A DNA stretch of 64,000 nucleotides from an uncultured Mucispirillum sp. (GCA_944323205.1 CALURO010000002.1:1-64000); one strand, 5' to 3'; positions 1 to 10,192 are shown, counted from the first letter of the stretch. Program-made: numbers and translations. Notes: generated by a model from the sequence alone, not told the origin.

Positions 1-250
1 TCAGAGGGAGCCTGCGACCGAAGAGTCTATAATTTTTACTAATTGGAACATTATAAGATTCTTCGCTGTCGCTCTGAATGACAAGGTATATATAGATAAA
101 AAACATATGTCACTCAGAGGGAGCCTGCGACCGAAGAGTCTATAATTTTTACTAATTGGAACATTATAAGATTCTTCGCTGTCGCTCTGAATGACAGGGT
201 ATATATAGATAAAAAACATATGGTTATAACCAGATTGCTCTGAGTGACAG
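1..250. repeat. Two tandem copies (about 113 bp period) of the palindromic GTCACTCAGAG repeat
   Basis: Bases 1-113 and 114-226 are near-identical direct copies. Each holds a left half (CACTCAGAGGGAGCCTGC then CGAAGAGTCTATAA) and a right half (AAGATTCTTCGC then CTCTGAATGAC) that are imperfect inverted repeats of one another. A third partial right half (CTCTGAGTGAC) lies at about 235-246. A minus-strand open frame across 1-219 is made wholly of repeat sequence and is not a gene. Confidence 0.85.
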
Positions 251-301
251 GGCAGTATAAGTGACTAGGCAGTATATATATTTATAAAAGGAGATATGTA
301 A

Positions 302-3300
302 ATGAATATTATCAGTAAAAAAAATATTCTTTTAATATTAGGTGTTATAACAGCACTTTTTATTAGCAGCTGCACGGAACAGTATCATATAGAGCCACTA
401 GATAATGATACTTCAGGCGGTGATTTAGGAATAGAAGGTGTTATGCCTATTATAGGCAATATATATAAAGAAAAAGTAGAGATAGGCAGCAACGATGGAG
501 ATGCTGATGATATGCGAAAAGCACATCTTCTTTTTACAATAACTGCTGATATTATAGTAGATGATTTAACTGCATTAGAAGGCGGTAATTCAAAATGTTT
601 ATGGGAAACTAATACAGATGACGGAATTATATTAAAAACAGATAATGCAAGCAGCACATCTAATGTAGAAACAGAATTAGTATATAATACTGCAACAGAT
701 ACTTACGAATGTAAGCCTGTTACAGCAGAGTTTATTAGAACAGGTTATGAAAGAAATTATCATCCTGATGGACAAGTGCGGGTTAGGTTTAAAGATAATT
801 CTGGAAAATATTTACCGTCATCTCCATGGGAAAAATCACCTTATGTTTTAAGTGTGCTTTTAAATACAGCAGACAGACATAATATTGTAAATCTAGTAAC
901 AAGCCCTTCTACTGTGCTTTTTTTAAGAAATGACGGTATATTTCAAGCAGGCTTTACAGCATATAGAGGTATGCTTGGGCTGCAGTCTCAAATAGGAAGT
1001 GCCGTGTATGAAGCAAAAGTGAAATCGCCGGGCGGCACTAATGAAGTAAACCCAGCTTATACTACTGCAAATTATACTGCAAGTGTTACAAAAGATATAG
1101 GAATTATTAATTCATGGCTTAATAATGCAGATAATGTAACAGTGCAGGGAAGTGCAGAAGATAATGGCATATACTCCCGCAGTGCTTTTGTTTCAAGCTA
1201 TGGTCCGCCTATTGCTCTGCCTGCTTTTAGAAAAGATTTACCAGCAGATTATAATTATAACAGGCTGCGTAAAATAGTTTTAAGAAATAATAATAATCCG
1301 TTATTAATATCAGATGATAAAAAACTATATATTATGGGGGCAGTAAGCAACTTTACGGGGGAAGAGTTATTAGGGACTTATCAATACCAGATAAGAAATA
1401 ATGACAGCTGGTTTCAATACTCCGGCATAAATGTAAACGGTAACCCAGATTTTAGTAAACTGCATGTTGGGGAAATAAAAGCACAGCCTTTGCCTGACGG
1501 CACTGTGCCTGCTACTAAATTTGTAAATACATTAAATATTACATCAGACTTAGTTACTACTATTGCTTTAAATGAAGTAGACAAAGAGTATTATATAGCA
1601 GGTAACCCACTATATAATAACGGATTTTGCAGTGAAAGAAGTTTTTATAATTACGAAACATCAACTTTTAATAATAATACAAGATGCACGCACAACCCTT
1701 TAAATGCAGTAGGTGCTGTAAAAATAAAAGGACTGCAAAAACTTATAGGCTCAGGTGAAACTGCTGTTGCAACAGATACAGATATACATTATTTAGGCAG
1801 AGACGGGTTTATATATAAAGTAGATTTAATGCCAGACAGTCAAAACTTTATAAATATAAAAGCAGGGGCAAGTGTAACTTCAAGCCCTGTGGCTATCCCT
1901 GTGGAAACTGATAACGGCACAGCTTATCTCCGTGCAACAGATGTAGCACTTGCTAATATGAACCATGCACTTTCGCCAACATATCTTTTAGAAGACGGAA
2001 GTGTATATATAGCAATTAGATATTATGAACCTGCTAACCCAGAAACTGGGGCAGAAGGCAGGGTAGCTTACAAGGGGCAGCATTTTTATATAAACAGTAA
2101 CCTTGACCAGTCTGTTGATTCTAAAAATGATTACATAAAAATAGTAAAACTTTTAGGACCATCTCATGGATATGGGGAAGACGGGGAAATATATTTTTGG
2201 ACTGATATTGCATCGCTTGGTATATCATATGATGTTAATACTACTGCAACTGATGATGATTATCTTGCATATGTTATAAGCGACCCTATATCACTTATTG
2301 GATCTTTCAAAGATAACGAAGAAAATAAAGTTAAGTTTTTTAAGTTTTATTACGGCAAATTTAATTTTAAAGAGAGAATAAAAGCTCTTGGCGGAAAAGA
2401 TATTGGTAATAACTATGCTATATTACCATATAACCCATATAACGAACAACGAGAAGAGTATTTAGAAGCGGGAGACGGCAGCTTTACTACAAGCACTCTG
2501 CCATACAGGCCATATAAAACAAATTCATTTTTAATTGCAAACTTAAATAGTAATGCTGATTACAGCTATATTTATCTGCCACATTATTTTTACGGGTTTG
2601 ATAATACAAACAGAAATACACCAGATACACTTGTAATGAAAAAAGACGGTCTGGCAGCTGCAGAAGTAAAACATAATGATATATCAAAAGTTTTTGGAAC
2701 ATCTAATGATGCACTTATCCCATTCAGCTATACAAAAAATGGTAGAAATACATCATTTTTTGCTAATAAAAAAGGGATTTTTACATTTGTAGATTATAAT
2801 GTAAGAAAGCAAAAAAGCAGCTGTCCTTCAGGTGATACATTATGTCAAAGTGATAAATTTAAAACATCTATGCCAGACTATTTTTATAGAGCATTAATAA
2901 AAGATACAGACGGTACCGCTCTGCCTACTGCTAATACTCAGCATAAATATTATGCTACTTCATTTATAAGCGAAGTGCGTATGAGTAACTATCCTGATAA
3001 TAAAAACTACTGCACTACTGGTTTTGAGCCACAGCTTGTAAGCTCATTTATGCTTTATGAATTTAAAGAAACACCAGCTACTACGGTCATAAGACTTGCA
3101 GCAGAAGAAAGGCTTGCAGGATATATTCCACAATGGTTTTATGAAAATAAGAAAACTGCATTAAATGGCACATTTAGTAGTTTAGATGATTTTATGAAAG
3201 GGGGAACTTCGTCAAGTGGCAATATGTATCAATTCCAGTATGGAGCAGGCTCACATAGAAAATACGGATTAGAAGTTCTGCCTGCATGGCGAGCAAAAAA

Positions 3301-3703
3301 AGCAAATACAGAAGCATTGCAGTATTTATCAAGATATGGAATATATGTGCCACTGCCTGACGGAAATACAGCCAACAGCTACTATGCTAACTGGCGGTTA
3401 TTATTTGAAGATTATAACATCACAGGTGAAACTGATACAGCAAGCTATATTGCAGAAAGAGTATATGCTCTCGGCCTGTATTCTATATATGATAAGGCAA
3501 GCCTTGAAACTTGTGCTGATTTAGGAACAAGTGTATTTGGAAATATTGAAAATACTAATGATACAGCAACAACAAATATTAATAAAAATGATATAGGATA
3601 TATAATGGATAAGGGGAACTTTATGTGGAGAAATCAGCCTGTAACTACAACAGGAACAGGAAATGTGCCATTAACAAATTTTAGCTTTGCAGTATATCAT
3701 TAA
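302..3703 (+). CDS. Large surface lipoprotein, paralogue of the 54153-57734 gene
   Basis: This encodes a 1133-residue lipoprotein of unknown function. The N-terminus is a lipoprotein signal peptide with lipobox FISSC and Cys24; the following residues are Thr-Glu, so it is likely sent to the outer membrane. An AAAGGAG ribosome site (287-293) fixes the start. It aligns along its length with the 1193-residue protein at 54153-57734: both share GVMP-IG-IY near residue 50, then NDGD..DMR.AHL, a SSYGPPIALP motif, and a GNFMWR motif close to the C-terminus. I recognise no named domain. It is the first gene of a module continued by a mid-size lipoprotein and an ApbE-like protein, an order repeated at 54153-60375. 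The paralogy is seen directly; surface location is inferred. Confidence 0.9.
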   Translation: MNIISKKNILLILGVITALFISSCTEQYHIEPLDNDTSGGDLGIEGVMPIIGNIYKEKVEIGSNDGDADDMRKAHLLFTITADIIVDDLTALEGGNSKCLWETNTDDGIILKTDNASSTSNVETELVYNTATDTYECKPVTAEFIRTGYERNYHPDGQVRVRFKDNSGKYLPSSPWEKSPYVLSVLLNTADRHNIVNLVTSPSTVLFLRNDGIFQAGFTAYRGMLGLQSQIGSAVYEAKVKSPGGTNEVNPAYTTANYTASVTKDIGIINSWLNNADNVTVQGSAEDNGIYSRSAFVSSYGPPIALPAFRKDLPADYNYNRLRKIVLRNNNNPLLISDDKKLYIMGAVSNFTGEELLGTYQYQIRNNDSWFQYSGINVNGNPDFSKLHVGEIKAQPLPDGTVPATKFVNTLNITSDLVTTIALNEVDKEYYIAGNPLYNNGFCSERSFYNYETSTFNNNTRCTHNPLNAVGAVKIKGLQKLIGSGETAVATDTDIHYLGRDGFIYKVDLMPDSQNFINIKAGASVTSSPVAIPVETDNGTAYLRATDVALANMNHALSPTYLLEDGSVYIAIRYYEPANPETGAEGRVAYKGQHFYINSNLDQSVDSKNDYIKIVKLLGPSHGYGEDGEIYFWTDIASLGISYDVNTTATDDDYLAYVISDPISLIGSFKDNEENKVKFFKFYYGKFNFKERIKALGGKDIGNNYAILPYNPYNEQREEYLEAGDGSFTTSTLPYRPYKTNSFLIANLNSNADYSYIYLPHYFYGFDNTNRNTPDTLVMKKDGLAAAEVKHNDISKVFGTSNDALIPFSYTKNGRNTSFFANKKGIFTFVDYNVRKQKSSCPSGDTLCQSDKFKTSMPDYFYRALIKDTDGTALPTANTQHKYYATSFISEVRMSNYPDNKNYCTTGFEPQLVSSFMLYEFKETPATTVIRLAAEERLAGYIPQWFYENKKTALNGTFSSLDDFMKGGTSSSGNMYQFQYGAGSHRKYGLEVLPAWRAKKANTEALQYLSRYGIYVPLPDGNTANSYYANWRLLFEDYNITGETDTASYIAERVYALGLYSIYDKASLETCADLGTSVFGNIENTNDTATTNINKNDIGYIMDKGNFMWRNQPVTTTGTGNVPLTNFSFAVYH

Positions 3704-3885
3704 AAAATAAAGGTTAATTCAGGCTGCATGTGTAGATAAAGACAATTTTCTTATTTCTTTACAAGAAATAATATAACTATTACGATTTTGACACTACAAT
3801 TTTGACACCATGCTAAATAGCTTATACAAAATTACCAATATATTTTCCTAATATATTTACTTTGCAGCTTGTTTTAATTAAAAAG

Positions 3886-3917
3886 CTTTACGGCTCTTTT
3901 ATAAAAGAGCCGTAAAG
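3886..3917. promoter_or_regulatory. Perfect 15 bp hairpin between the two lipoprotein genes
   Basis: CTTTACGGCTCTTTT (3886-3900) is followed by AT and its exact complement (3903-3917). There is no T-run on the plus-strand side, but a TTTTT run follows on the minus strand. It lies about 40 bp upstream of the next start codon and may be an mRNA-stabilising or attenuating hairpin that separates expression of the two lipoproteins. Confidence 0.65.
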
Positions 3918-3957
3918 TGCTACATTTATAGTTTTATAATAAACTAAGGGAGACACT

Positions 3958-5361
3958 ATGAAATATTTTGCAGTTTTTACATTAGTTATATTTGCATTAA
4001 TATTAGGTTGCTCAGATGGGCAGCATTTTGGAGAGAAAAAAATAGTAGAAGATAATACATCATCAGGAATAAATATGGATGAAATAAATGCATTTGAAGG
4101 ATACCGCATGGTAGCCGATATGCTTTATACACCAGCTTTTACTGATGAAGAATATGAAAGATTATATACATTTTTACAAGGTATAGAGCAGGGAAGCATT
4201 TTTACAAATGCTCAAACAGGCATAGGCACTGTGAATAACGGAGTTGCAGCAGGTGCCATATTGCAGTCATTATATTATACTGTTTCAGATGATTCTAAAA
4301 ACAGCACTGGCACATATACAGCTCTTTATCCTATGCTTGAAAAAGAAACTTTTAGTGATAATGATACATTTAATAATTTTATGCAGTCTATAGAAACTTT
4401 TGATAATACTCAACTTAATACATTATTAACACCTGTAACAGTTTATCAGGATGCTTTACTTGCCACAGTGGAGAAGTTTCTGCCAAACCTGCTTGATGTA
4501 TCATCATCTGCTTCAAAAGGCTCTGATGCTAATATTATTACTATATTAGATGAATACAGCATTATTGCTAATGCAGCTTATGTGTTTGCTTCGCCTATGC
4601 TTAACGAAAGCACAGCAGCTGTAAATAATGTATCTGAAATATCCAGCATATTAAGCAACAGCCTGTATAACCTTAGTAAAGATGCAAAATATAAAAATAC
4701 ATACTCTAAATCTGCAAAATATTTTAAAGATAACTTTATGGGGCAGATTGCTCCGCAAGAGACCTTTACATTATATAATACAGTTGTAAAAGATGCACTG
4801 GCAAATAACGGAAAAGTGGGTGGCGAACCATATAAAAATGATGCAAATGATGCTGTTCTTACTGCTAATCCATATAATGAAGATACAACAGACAACGGTC
4901 TTTATCCAGTTATTGCAAAAAGGCTGTATGGTGCACCTTTTGACCCATATAGTGATGTTGAAGATTTAAATACATATACATTAATAGATAATAACCCAGC
5001 AAGTAATTTAGCAGTTAATAATACACTTGAATTTTACCAAAAATTAAAAACAATAGGATTAAAAGTGCCAGTTAAAAAAACAAGCCTTATAGGGTATAAA
5101 GCATTAGCTGATGTTATTGCAGAGAATTTAAAAGATAATAATATTATGTATCAAAACTTTAACAGCATAAATTTTACTGCTGATGTGATGAATATTATGT
5201 TCCCATCATCAATAGTAGAATCATCACCAGTATGTATTATGATAAAAGAATTTAATACAGCAGTAGATAATTCAGCACTATCTCATGCTGATAATGCAGG
5301 AGTGTTTGACCCATCATTTGACAGCAATAATTATAATCCATGTAATATTATAGTTAATTAG
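3958..5361 (+). CDS. Mid-size lipoprotein, paralogue of the 57801-59396 gene
   Basis: This 467-residue protein has a lipoprotein signal with LILGC and Cys18. The start follows an AAGGGAG ribosome site. It parallels the 531-residue protein at 57801-59396: both have an N-terminal helical stretch ending in F..GIE, a central SSSASK tract, an IIANAAYV/LVSANIAYM segment, and a C-terminal pattern of VC.(M/L)I.E(F/Y)N.A.DNSA followed by a final CNI. The two conserved Cys near the C-terminus could form a disulphide. No known domain is recognised. The next gene starts 6 nt downstream, so the two are almost certainly co-transcribed. Confidence 0.88.
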   Translation: MKYFAVFTLVIFALILGCSDGQHFGEKKIVEDNTSSGINMDEINAFEGYRMVADMLYTPAFTDEEYERLYTFLQGIEQGSIFTNAQTGIGTVNNGVAAGAILQSLYYTVSDDSKNSTGTYTALYPMLEKETFSDNDTFNNFMQSIETFDNTQLNTLLTPVTVYQDALLATVEKFLPNLLDVSSSASKGSDANIITILDEYSIIANAAYVFASPMLNESTAAVNNVSEISSILSNSLYNLSKDAKYKNTYSKSAKYFKDNFMGQIAPQETFTLYNTVVKDALANNGKVGGEPYKNDANDAVLTANPYNEDTTDNGLYPVIAKRLYGAPFDPYSDVEDLNTYTLIDNNPASNLAVNNTLEFYQKLKTIGLKVPVKKTSLIGYKALADVIAENLKDNNIMYQNFNSINFTADVMNIMFPSSIVESSPVCIMIKEFNTAVDNSALSHADNAGVFDPSFDSNNYNPCNIIVN

Positions 5362-5367
5362 GGCAAT

Positions 5368-6360
5368 ATGAAAAAAGTATATATTGCTTTTATAATAATT
5401 TTACTGATTATTTCTGCCGTATATATTATTAATAATTATAATAATACGGCAGATAACAGCTCATTTAATATCGCTAATGAAAAAGTATTTTTTTCTATGA
5501 ATACTATCGTTAAAATTATTTATGAGCAGCAGGATAATAATAAAATAAATGCAATAATAGAGAAGATGAATAATACAGCTGCTCAAATTAAAGAAGATGA
5601 AAAGAAATTAAGCAGCATGCAGCCATATATACCAGTCCGCTTATCAGAAGATTTTATAAATGTTTTTAAAAAAGCAAAAACGATGAGCGAACTGTCTAAT
5701 GGCATTTATGACCCGACATCTATAACCGTTGCAGAATTATATGGTTTTCCTGATAAAACATTTAATATACCTGAAAAAGAAATACTAGAGCAGGCTAAAA
5801 ATAATGCAGGAATTAAATATATACATTTTGATGGCAGGTATATTGTAAAAGAAAAAAATACTCATATTGATTTAAGTGCCAGCAGTAAAGGCTATATTGT
5901 AGATAAAACTGTTCAAAATATGAGAAATAAAGGTATGAAAAACTTTTTAGTTAATGCTGGCGGTGATATATATGCAGACGGTATGAAAAATGGTAAATAT
6001 AAATATAAAATATATATAGAAAAGCCCGATACAAAAAATGACTACTTATCTATTATATCATTATCTAATAAAGCAGTAGCAACAAGCGGTAATTATGAAA
6101 AATTTTTTATGCATGATAATAAACGGATAACTCATTTTTTTAAAGGAGTTGACTTTGAATCAGTGAATAATTACCAGTCAGTAAGTGTTATTGCAGAAAA
6201 TACACAGACTGCAGATACTTTATCCACTTTTTATTATATGATAAGTATAGATGAAATAAAAGATTACTGCACTAAATTTAAAACACCAGTATTAATTTAT
6301 ACTTTAGATAATAATACTATAAAACTCTGTAAATGGGAAGAATATGAATTTTTAATGTAA
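5368..6360 (+). CDS. ApbE-like (FAD:protein FMN transferase family) membrane-anchored protein, altered flavin site
   Basis: ApbE enzymes move FMN from FAD onto a Thr of extracytoplasmic proteins. Family landmarks are present: YDPT (114-117), DLSASSKGYIVD (168-179), NAGGD (196-200), VATSGNYEKFF (237-247), and the C-terminal metal-site Asp283 and Thr287. The usual H-x-x-D motif before the PRTG-like turn reads HFFK (256-259), so Asp is replaced by Lys, and the turn itself is not conserved. The N-terminus is a hydrophobic anchor (about residues 4-22) without a lipobox Cys, unlike the copy at 59416. It lies 6 nt after the lipoprotein gene. It could be a weakened or non-catalytic ApbE; the sister copy keeps the motif better. 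Confidence 0.85.
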   Translation: MKKVYIAFIIILLIISAVYIINNYNNTADNSSFNIANEKVFFSMNTIVKIIYEQQDNNKINAIIEKMNNTAAQIKEDEKKLSSMQPYIPVRLSEDFINVFKKAKTMSELSNGIYDPTSITVAELYGFPDKTFNIPEKEILEQAKNNAGIKYIHFDGRYIVKEKNTHIDLSASSKGYIVDKTVQNMRNKGMKNFLVNAGGDIYADGMKNGKYKYKIYIEKPDTKNDYLSIISLSNKAVATSGNYEKFFMHDNKRITHFFKGVDFESVNNYQSVSVIAENTQTADTLSTFYYMISIDEIKDYCTKFKTPVLIYTLDNNTIKLCKWEEYEFLM

Positions 6361-6470
6361 AAAATAATAACATAATTTTTTGGTAAGTGCATAGTCTCTT
6401 TGACTGCGGTTTGATAGATATAAGGTGATATAACAAATGTATTCCGCTAGTTTTTCTTTTGCTGGTAGTA

Positions 6471-6835
6471 CCTTTTTTTAAAAACACCTTATGTCACTCA
6501 GACGAGCGGTTTATGCGAGGACACTTTTTCCCGACTGAATAAGGAGGAAATAGAAATGCGTAGCTGGAAAGAATTTGAAAATAAAAGTTTAAATAGATTC
6601 TTCGCCTACTATCGTAGGCTCTGAATGACAGTGGTATATTGGCAACTATTACCATTTTGTCACTCAGAGGGAGCTTGCGACCGAAGAGTCTATAATTTTT
6701 ACAAGCTAGAACATTATAAGATTCTTCGCCTGAATGCTCAGGCTCTGAATGACAGTTATTACAATTATTTATATTTTTACATATATTATCAAGTAGTTAT
6801 AGCATTTTTTAATAAAAAAATGGGGTACCCCCAGT
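6471..6835. mobile_element. MITE-like palindromic element, copy 1
   Basis: This non-coding block begins near GGTAGTACC-TTTTTTTA and ends in TTAATAAAAAAATGGGGTACC, which are degenerate terminal inverted repeats. Inside are a truncated copy of the GACGAGCGG...GAGGA repeat (6492-6560), a right-half repeat (6598-6630) and a full palindromic repeat (6659-6753). The last 80 bp match, in inverted orientation, the ends at 10402-10487 and 43690-43765. A plus-strand open frame at 6625-6855 is repeat sequence, not a gene. Confidence 0.6.
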
Positions 6836-6911
6836 TTTCTTTTGTAGTTGAATAATCTTAAATAATTTGATATATTATTTCTATAATTACTATGAAATCA
6901 AAGGTGATAAT

Positions 6912-7202
6912 ATGAATAATACAGTTGAAAATTTAGACCAGTTAACATATCAAATGACTGATGAAGAGATAATTAAGTTAAGAGAGACAGTTTTGGAAAG
7001 TAATAAAAAAAGATATGGTATTGTAAACAGGGAAGATGTATCAGATGAAGTGTATGAAGAAATGAGCGACTGCCTGCTGACAATTCCAAAAACAAGAAAG
7101 TTAATTAATTCATTTGTAAAAATAGGTTTATATTCACGAGAAGAATTAGAAGAGGAAAATAGGAAATTATATGCAGAAAGAAAGTGGGAACAATATGTAT
7201 AA
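6912..7202 (+). CDS. Small acidic hypothetical protein
   Basis: This is a 96-residue, highly charged protein with no membrane segment or signal peptide and no recognised family. The start at 6912 is chosen over an in-frame upstream ATG at 6867 because AAAGGTGATA sits directly before it. The C-terminal half (SREELEEENRKLYAERKWEQYV, given here only as the pattern EEL-E-EN-KLYAERKW) is a likely helix. It overlaps the next frame by 8 nt, so the two are translationally coupled. The position between repeat elements suggests accessory DNA. Confidence 0.7.
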   Translation: MNNTVENLDQLTYQMTDEEIIKLRETVLESNKKRYGIVNREDVSDEVYEEMSDCLLTIPKTRKLINSFVKIGLYSREELEEENRKLYAERKWEQYV

Positions 7203-7728
7203 TATAGATAAGCTAGGAGCATATTTAGAAGATGCTAGGTATTATTACTATCAAGGTAATTTTTTCAAATTAAATGAACAACTCAAAGATGCAGCTAGTA
7301 TTATAAACAGCATAAAAGATATAAATCTTGTTTTGACTTCTGAAATGGTATCACTTGATGTTTTTGATATTAATATTTTAGGCAATAATATTGATAGAGT
7401 AAATAACAAACTTCTAGCTTGTGAAACAGCCATAAAAGAAAATAGCTTTTTTATGAATGACAGGCAAGGCTATTTGAATAATTTTTAAAACAGCAGAATA
7501 AGGTCTATAAGGGCTGACAGTGCTTTTGAAAAAGCCACAAAAGAGATAATCCTTTATCTAGGTAATGAAAAAAGAAACTGCCTTATGAATGAAAATATAT
7601 ATAGTTTTTTTCACACTAGACAGAATAATATAAGAGAGATAACCCAAGAATTTAAAAAAGCCCGCATTGCCTTTCTTGAAAAATATATTCCACAAGATAA
7701 GCAAATAAACATACAGCCTGAAAGATAA
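7195..7728 (+). pseudogene. Hypothetical gene interrupted by an in-frame TAA stop at 7486-7488
   Basis: The frame opens at ATG 7195, inside the end of the previous gene, and reads 97 codons to a TAA at 7486-7488. The same frame then continues without a stop for 79 more codons to a second TAA at 7726-7728, with sensible, charged protein sequence (for example EKATKEIILYLGNEK and FKKARIAFLEKYIPQDK). In DNA this AT-rich, an 80-codon open stretch in the exact continuing frame is unlikely by chance. The simplest reading is a 177-codon gene broken by one nonsense change (for example TTA or CAA to TAA). Readthrough is possible but unsupported. Family unknown; it is mostly helical and soluble by eye. 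Confidence 0.7.
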
Positions 7729-7764
7729 TTTTATTGAGCCTGTGAAAAATATGGTTAATTTAGT

Positions 7765-9495
7765 TTATTTATTTTCAAATGCTTTATTTATGGTTTCAAG
7801 CATTTGTTTTCTGTTTTCTTCTATACTTGATGTAATCTCTTTTTTATAATCTTGCCTATTTACTGTTTCTTCTAATTTTAAAAGCCCTTTATCTATAGCA
7901 ACCCCTGCGGCTGTGCCGATAGCTGCACCGCCTGCTGGAGAAGTAAAAACTGATGAAACGATACCAGCAGCAACTCCAGCAGCTGCACTAACTGCCTTTC
8001 CTGCCGCCGCTTTTGCTGCCGCCTTTGCCGCTGTTTTAAAGCCTGTTTTTGCAGCAACCTTGCCTGCTATTGTTCCAACTATAGCACCAGCAGCCAGCCC
8101 ACCGCCAGTTGATGCAATTACTCGTCTTTTTAAATCAATTAAAGGCTCTATTTCTGCCAGGCTATATATATTTTCCACATTAATATTTGTTGTTATATTA
8201 TAAACAGCACTTTTTTCTGTAATTTTATTGTCATTAAGTATTTTATCTATATCATGCTGCAGTTTTGAAATATTTGCTTCTGCCGTATCAAAATTAATTG
8301 ATGTGGTTATATTATCCATAAGGTTTTCTTTTAATTTATCTGCCATATATTCTTCAATTGAACCTGTTACCAGCTTAAAAAGCCTGCTGTATTCTGCTGA
8401 TAAACTGTAATACCAGTCTAAATATTTATCAGTATTCAAAAGTATTTCATCATACATTTTATTTACTTCATTTATCATATCATCTTTTGCAGCACCATAT
8501 GCAATATCTGCTGTAAGCTGTATTTTATTTAATGTGCCTGCCTTATACATTACTCCATTTATTACTTCTACAGCAACAGTATTTGCCTTTATAGTATCTT
8601 CTACTATTTCCTGCTTTGCAGCAGCAATATATGTAACAGCAGCAAAAATAGATGGATATATAAATACTGCAAGCAGGGTAATAATAAATGATGTGATAAA
8701 TTTATTTATTTTTGTTGTTTCATCATATCGGACAGGCATAAACACTTTTGCAAGATTTTCTTTTTTTATAAAGAAAAAACTTATAAAACTAACTATACCA
8801 TAAAAAAGAAATCCGCCACCGCTTAATACTATTAAAAGCATACCAAAAAACCAAAGTGGAGCAGATTTTATTACTTCTGCATCAAGGATAGTATTTGTAA
8901 TATTATCAAAAAAGTTTAAAAAATTACCTGCCATGTATGCTGAATAATTATACTGCAACGATATTAAATCATTATCTAAAAATGGAATATGGATATTTAT
9001 ATCTTTTAAGCTGTATGAAAGTAATGGAAAAATAACTGCAGTTAAAAAAGCTGTTAAAATATAAGCAAGACTTTCTATTTTATAGGGTGCAAAGCGGTTA
9101 TTATATACTGCAGTAACCATTTTTATACTTAAAAACCTTGAAAATAAAAGAAGTGGAAAAATAATCAGCAGGCATAAAAACTCTATGCTTGAAAATAAAT
9201 ATATCCTGACTGGTATAATGAAAGCAAGGATTGTGGCAGTAATAATTATAATAAGATATCCAAAAGTTTTTCCTGAAAGCAGTTTATATAACTTTTTACT
9301 TTCTTCATATTCTATTAATTTTATTTCTTTTTTTAAACTGAACCTTGCTGCATTATTTAATATTACAGGCACAGCGATAACTAACACACTTAAAGCATAT
9401 ATAACCATACCAAAAAGGTTAATAAATACTGAAGCTAGGTATAAAAGAATAAAACCAGCTAAAAATTTTAAAAATAATAAGCTTATCTTTTTCAT
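7765..9495 (-). CDS. Polytopic membrane protein with a C-terminal glycine-zipper/Ala-rich region
   Basis: The protein is about 576 residues. I place the start at the internal Met (complement of 9495, MKKISLLF) because the upstream 26 codons run into repeat-like DNA with a TIR-like end near 9541. The N-terminal half has about five to six hydrophobic helices. A helix near residue 300 is followed by a roughly 150-residue hydrophilic helical region. Then come TGGGLAAGAIVGTIAG and a long Ala/Gly/Lys stretch with GAAIGTAAGVAIDK, resembling glycine-zipper membrane motifs, and an amphipathic C-terminal helix. No ribosome site is obvious. Similar uncharacterised proteins with this layout occur in other Gram-negatives; no function is assigned. 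Confidence 0.75.
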   Translation of the reverse strand: MKKISLLFLKFLAGFILLYLASVFINLFGMVIYALSVLVIAVPVILNNAARFSLKKEIKLIEYEESKKLYKLLSGKTFGYLIIIITATILAFIIPVRIYLFSSIEFLCLLIIFPLLLFSRFLSIKMVTAVYNNRFAPYKIESLAYILTAFLTAVIFPLLSYSLKDINIHIPFLDNDLISLQYNYSAYMAGNFLNFFDNITNTILDAEVIKSAPLWFFGMLLIVLSGGGFLFYGIVSFISFFFIKKENLAKVFMPVRYDETTKINKFITSFIITLLAVFIYPSIFAAVTYIAAAKQEIVEDTIKANTVAVEVINGVMYKAGTLNKIQLTADIAYGAAKDDMINEVNKMYDEILLNTDKYLDWYYSLSAEYSRLFKLVTGSIEEYMADKLKENLMDNITTSINFDTAEANISKLQHDIDKILNDNKITEKSAVYNITTNINVENIYSLAEIEPLIDLKRRVIASTGGGLAAGAIVGTIAGKVAAKTGFKTAAKAAAKAAAGKAVSAAAGVAAGIVSSVFTSPAGGAAIGTAAGVAIDKGLLKLEETVNRQDYKKEITSSIEENRKQMLETINKAFENK

Positions 9496-9539
9496 AACTA
9501 TAATGTAATAAAGATGACGGAATATGTCTATATTTTTCT

Positions 9540-10039
9540 GCTTCACCCCGATTTTTTTGAAACTATAATTCAAAATGCTAATTTATAATAAACTTAGTAA
9601 TTATTATTTATGTATTTGTAGTATATTATAAACTATCGAACCTGTGCAAATCTCACAAATCAATCTTTTTGTTATTTTATTACTTATTACACTTTTATAT
9701 AAAAATTCATCCCTGAATTTTTATAACCACGCATATCCGAAATAAATTCGTATATGCTCACTGAAGAAGATACTTCCTGTATTTTTTGCTCCAATTGTAT
9801 AAACATTCTCAATTTTTTCTCTATTGCTGCAGCAACCAGCAATGCTCAAACAACTGGTGAGCAAATCATTCCGAAAAAATTGTTCATATACAATTAAGTT
9901 GCAAAGGCAATAAAATAACATGGGAACATCCTTTAAAAGCGGAAATAATGTCATATTAATATATACTAATTTTTAAGCTCTATTTTTAATTCTAGTAAAT
10001 ATTTTATTTTAATTATTACATAGTTATTAGTATTATTAT
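9540..10039. other. Non-coding stretch bounded by MITE-type terminal sequence
   Basis: The stretch starts with CTTCACCCCGATTTTTTT (about 9541) and meets the opposite-facing AAAAATGGGGGTGAAGCAGA at 10040-10059. Between them I see no convincing gene. At 9823-9857 is an imperfect palindrome around ATTGCTGCAGCAACCAGCAA that recurs at 14129-14162; on the minus strand both copies would read LSIAGCCSN, perhaps a shared remnant of a lost coding sequence. A minus-strand open frame at 9721-9954 is not supported. Confidence 0.4.
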
Positions 10040-10192
10040 AAAAATGGGGGTGAAGCAGAGATTTTTTTTGACTTGTTATTTTTAAGATATGATGATAGAT
10101 TATTTACGGAACACAGTGCGACTGTTTTGTGGTTAGTCACTTTCCTTTTATCCATTCGGATTTGCCGTTCGGACAAAATTAGGAGGTGGCTT

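Noticed and set aside
1-219. Minus-strand open frame of 72 codons
   Set aside because: It consists of two copies of the palindromic repeat; the protein is itself duplicated and has no ribosome site.
7913-8203. Ala/Pro-rich plus-strand open frame
   Set aside because: It is the antisense shadow of the Ala-rich C-terminal region of the 7765-9495 protein.
9721-9954. Minus-strand open frame of 77 codons with many Cys
   Set aside because: No ribosome site, low-complexity context, and overlap with a repeated palindrome.
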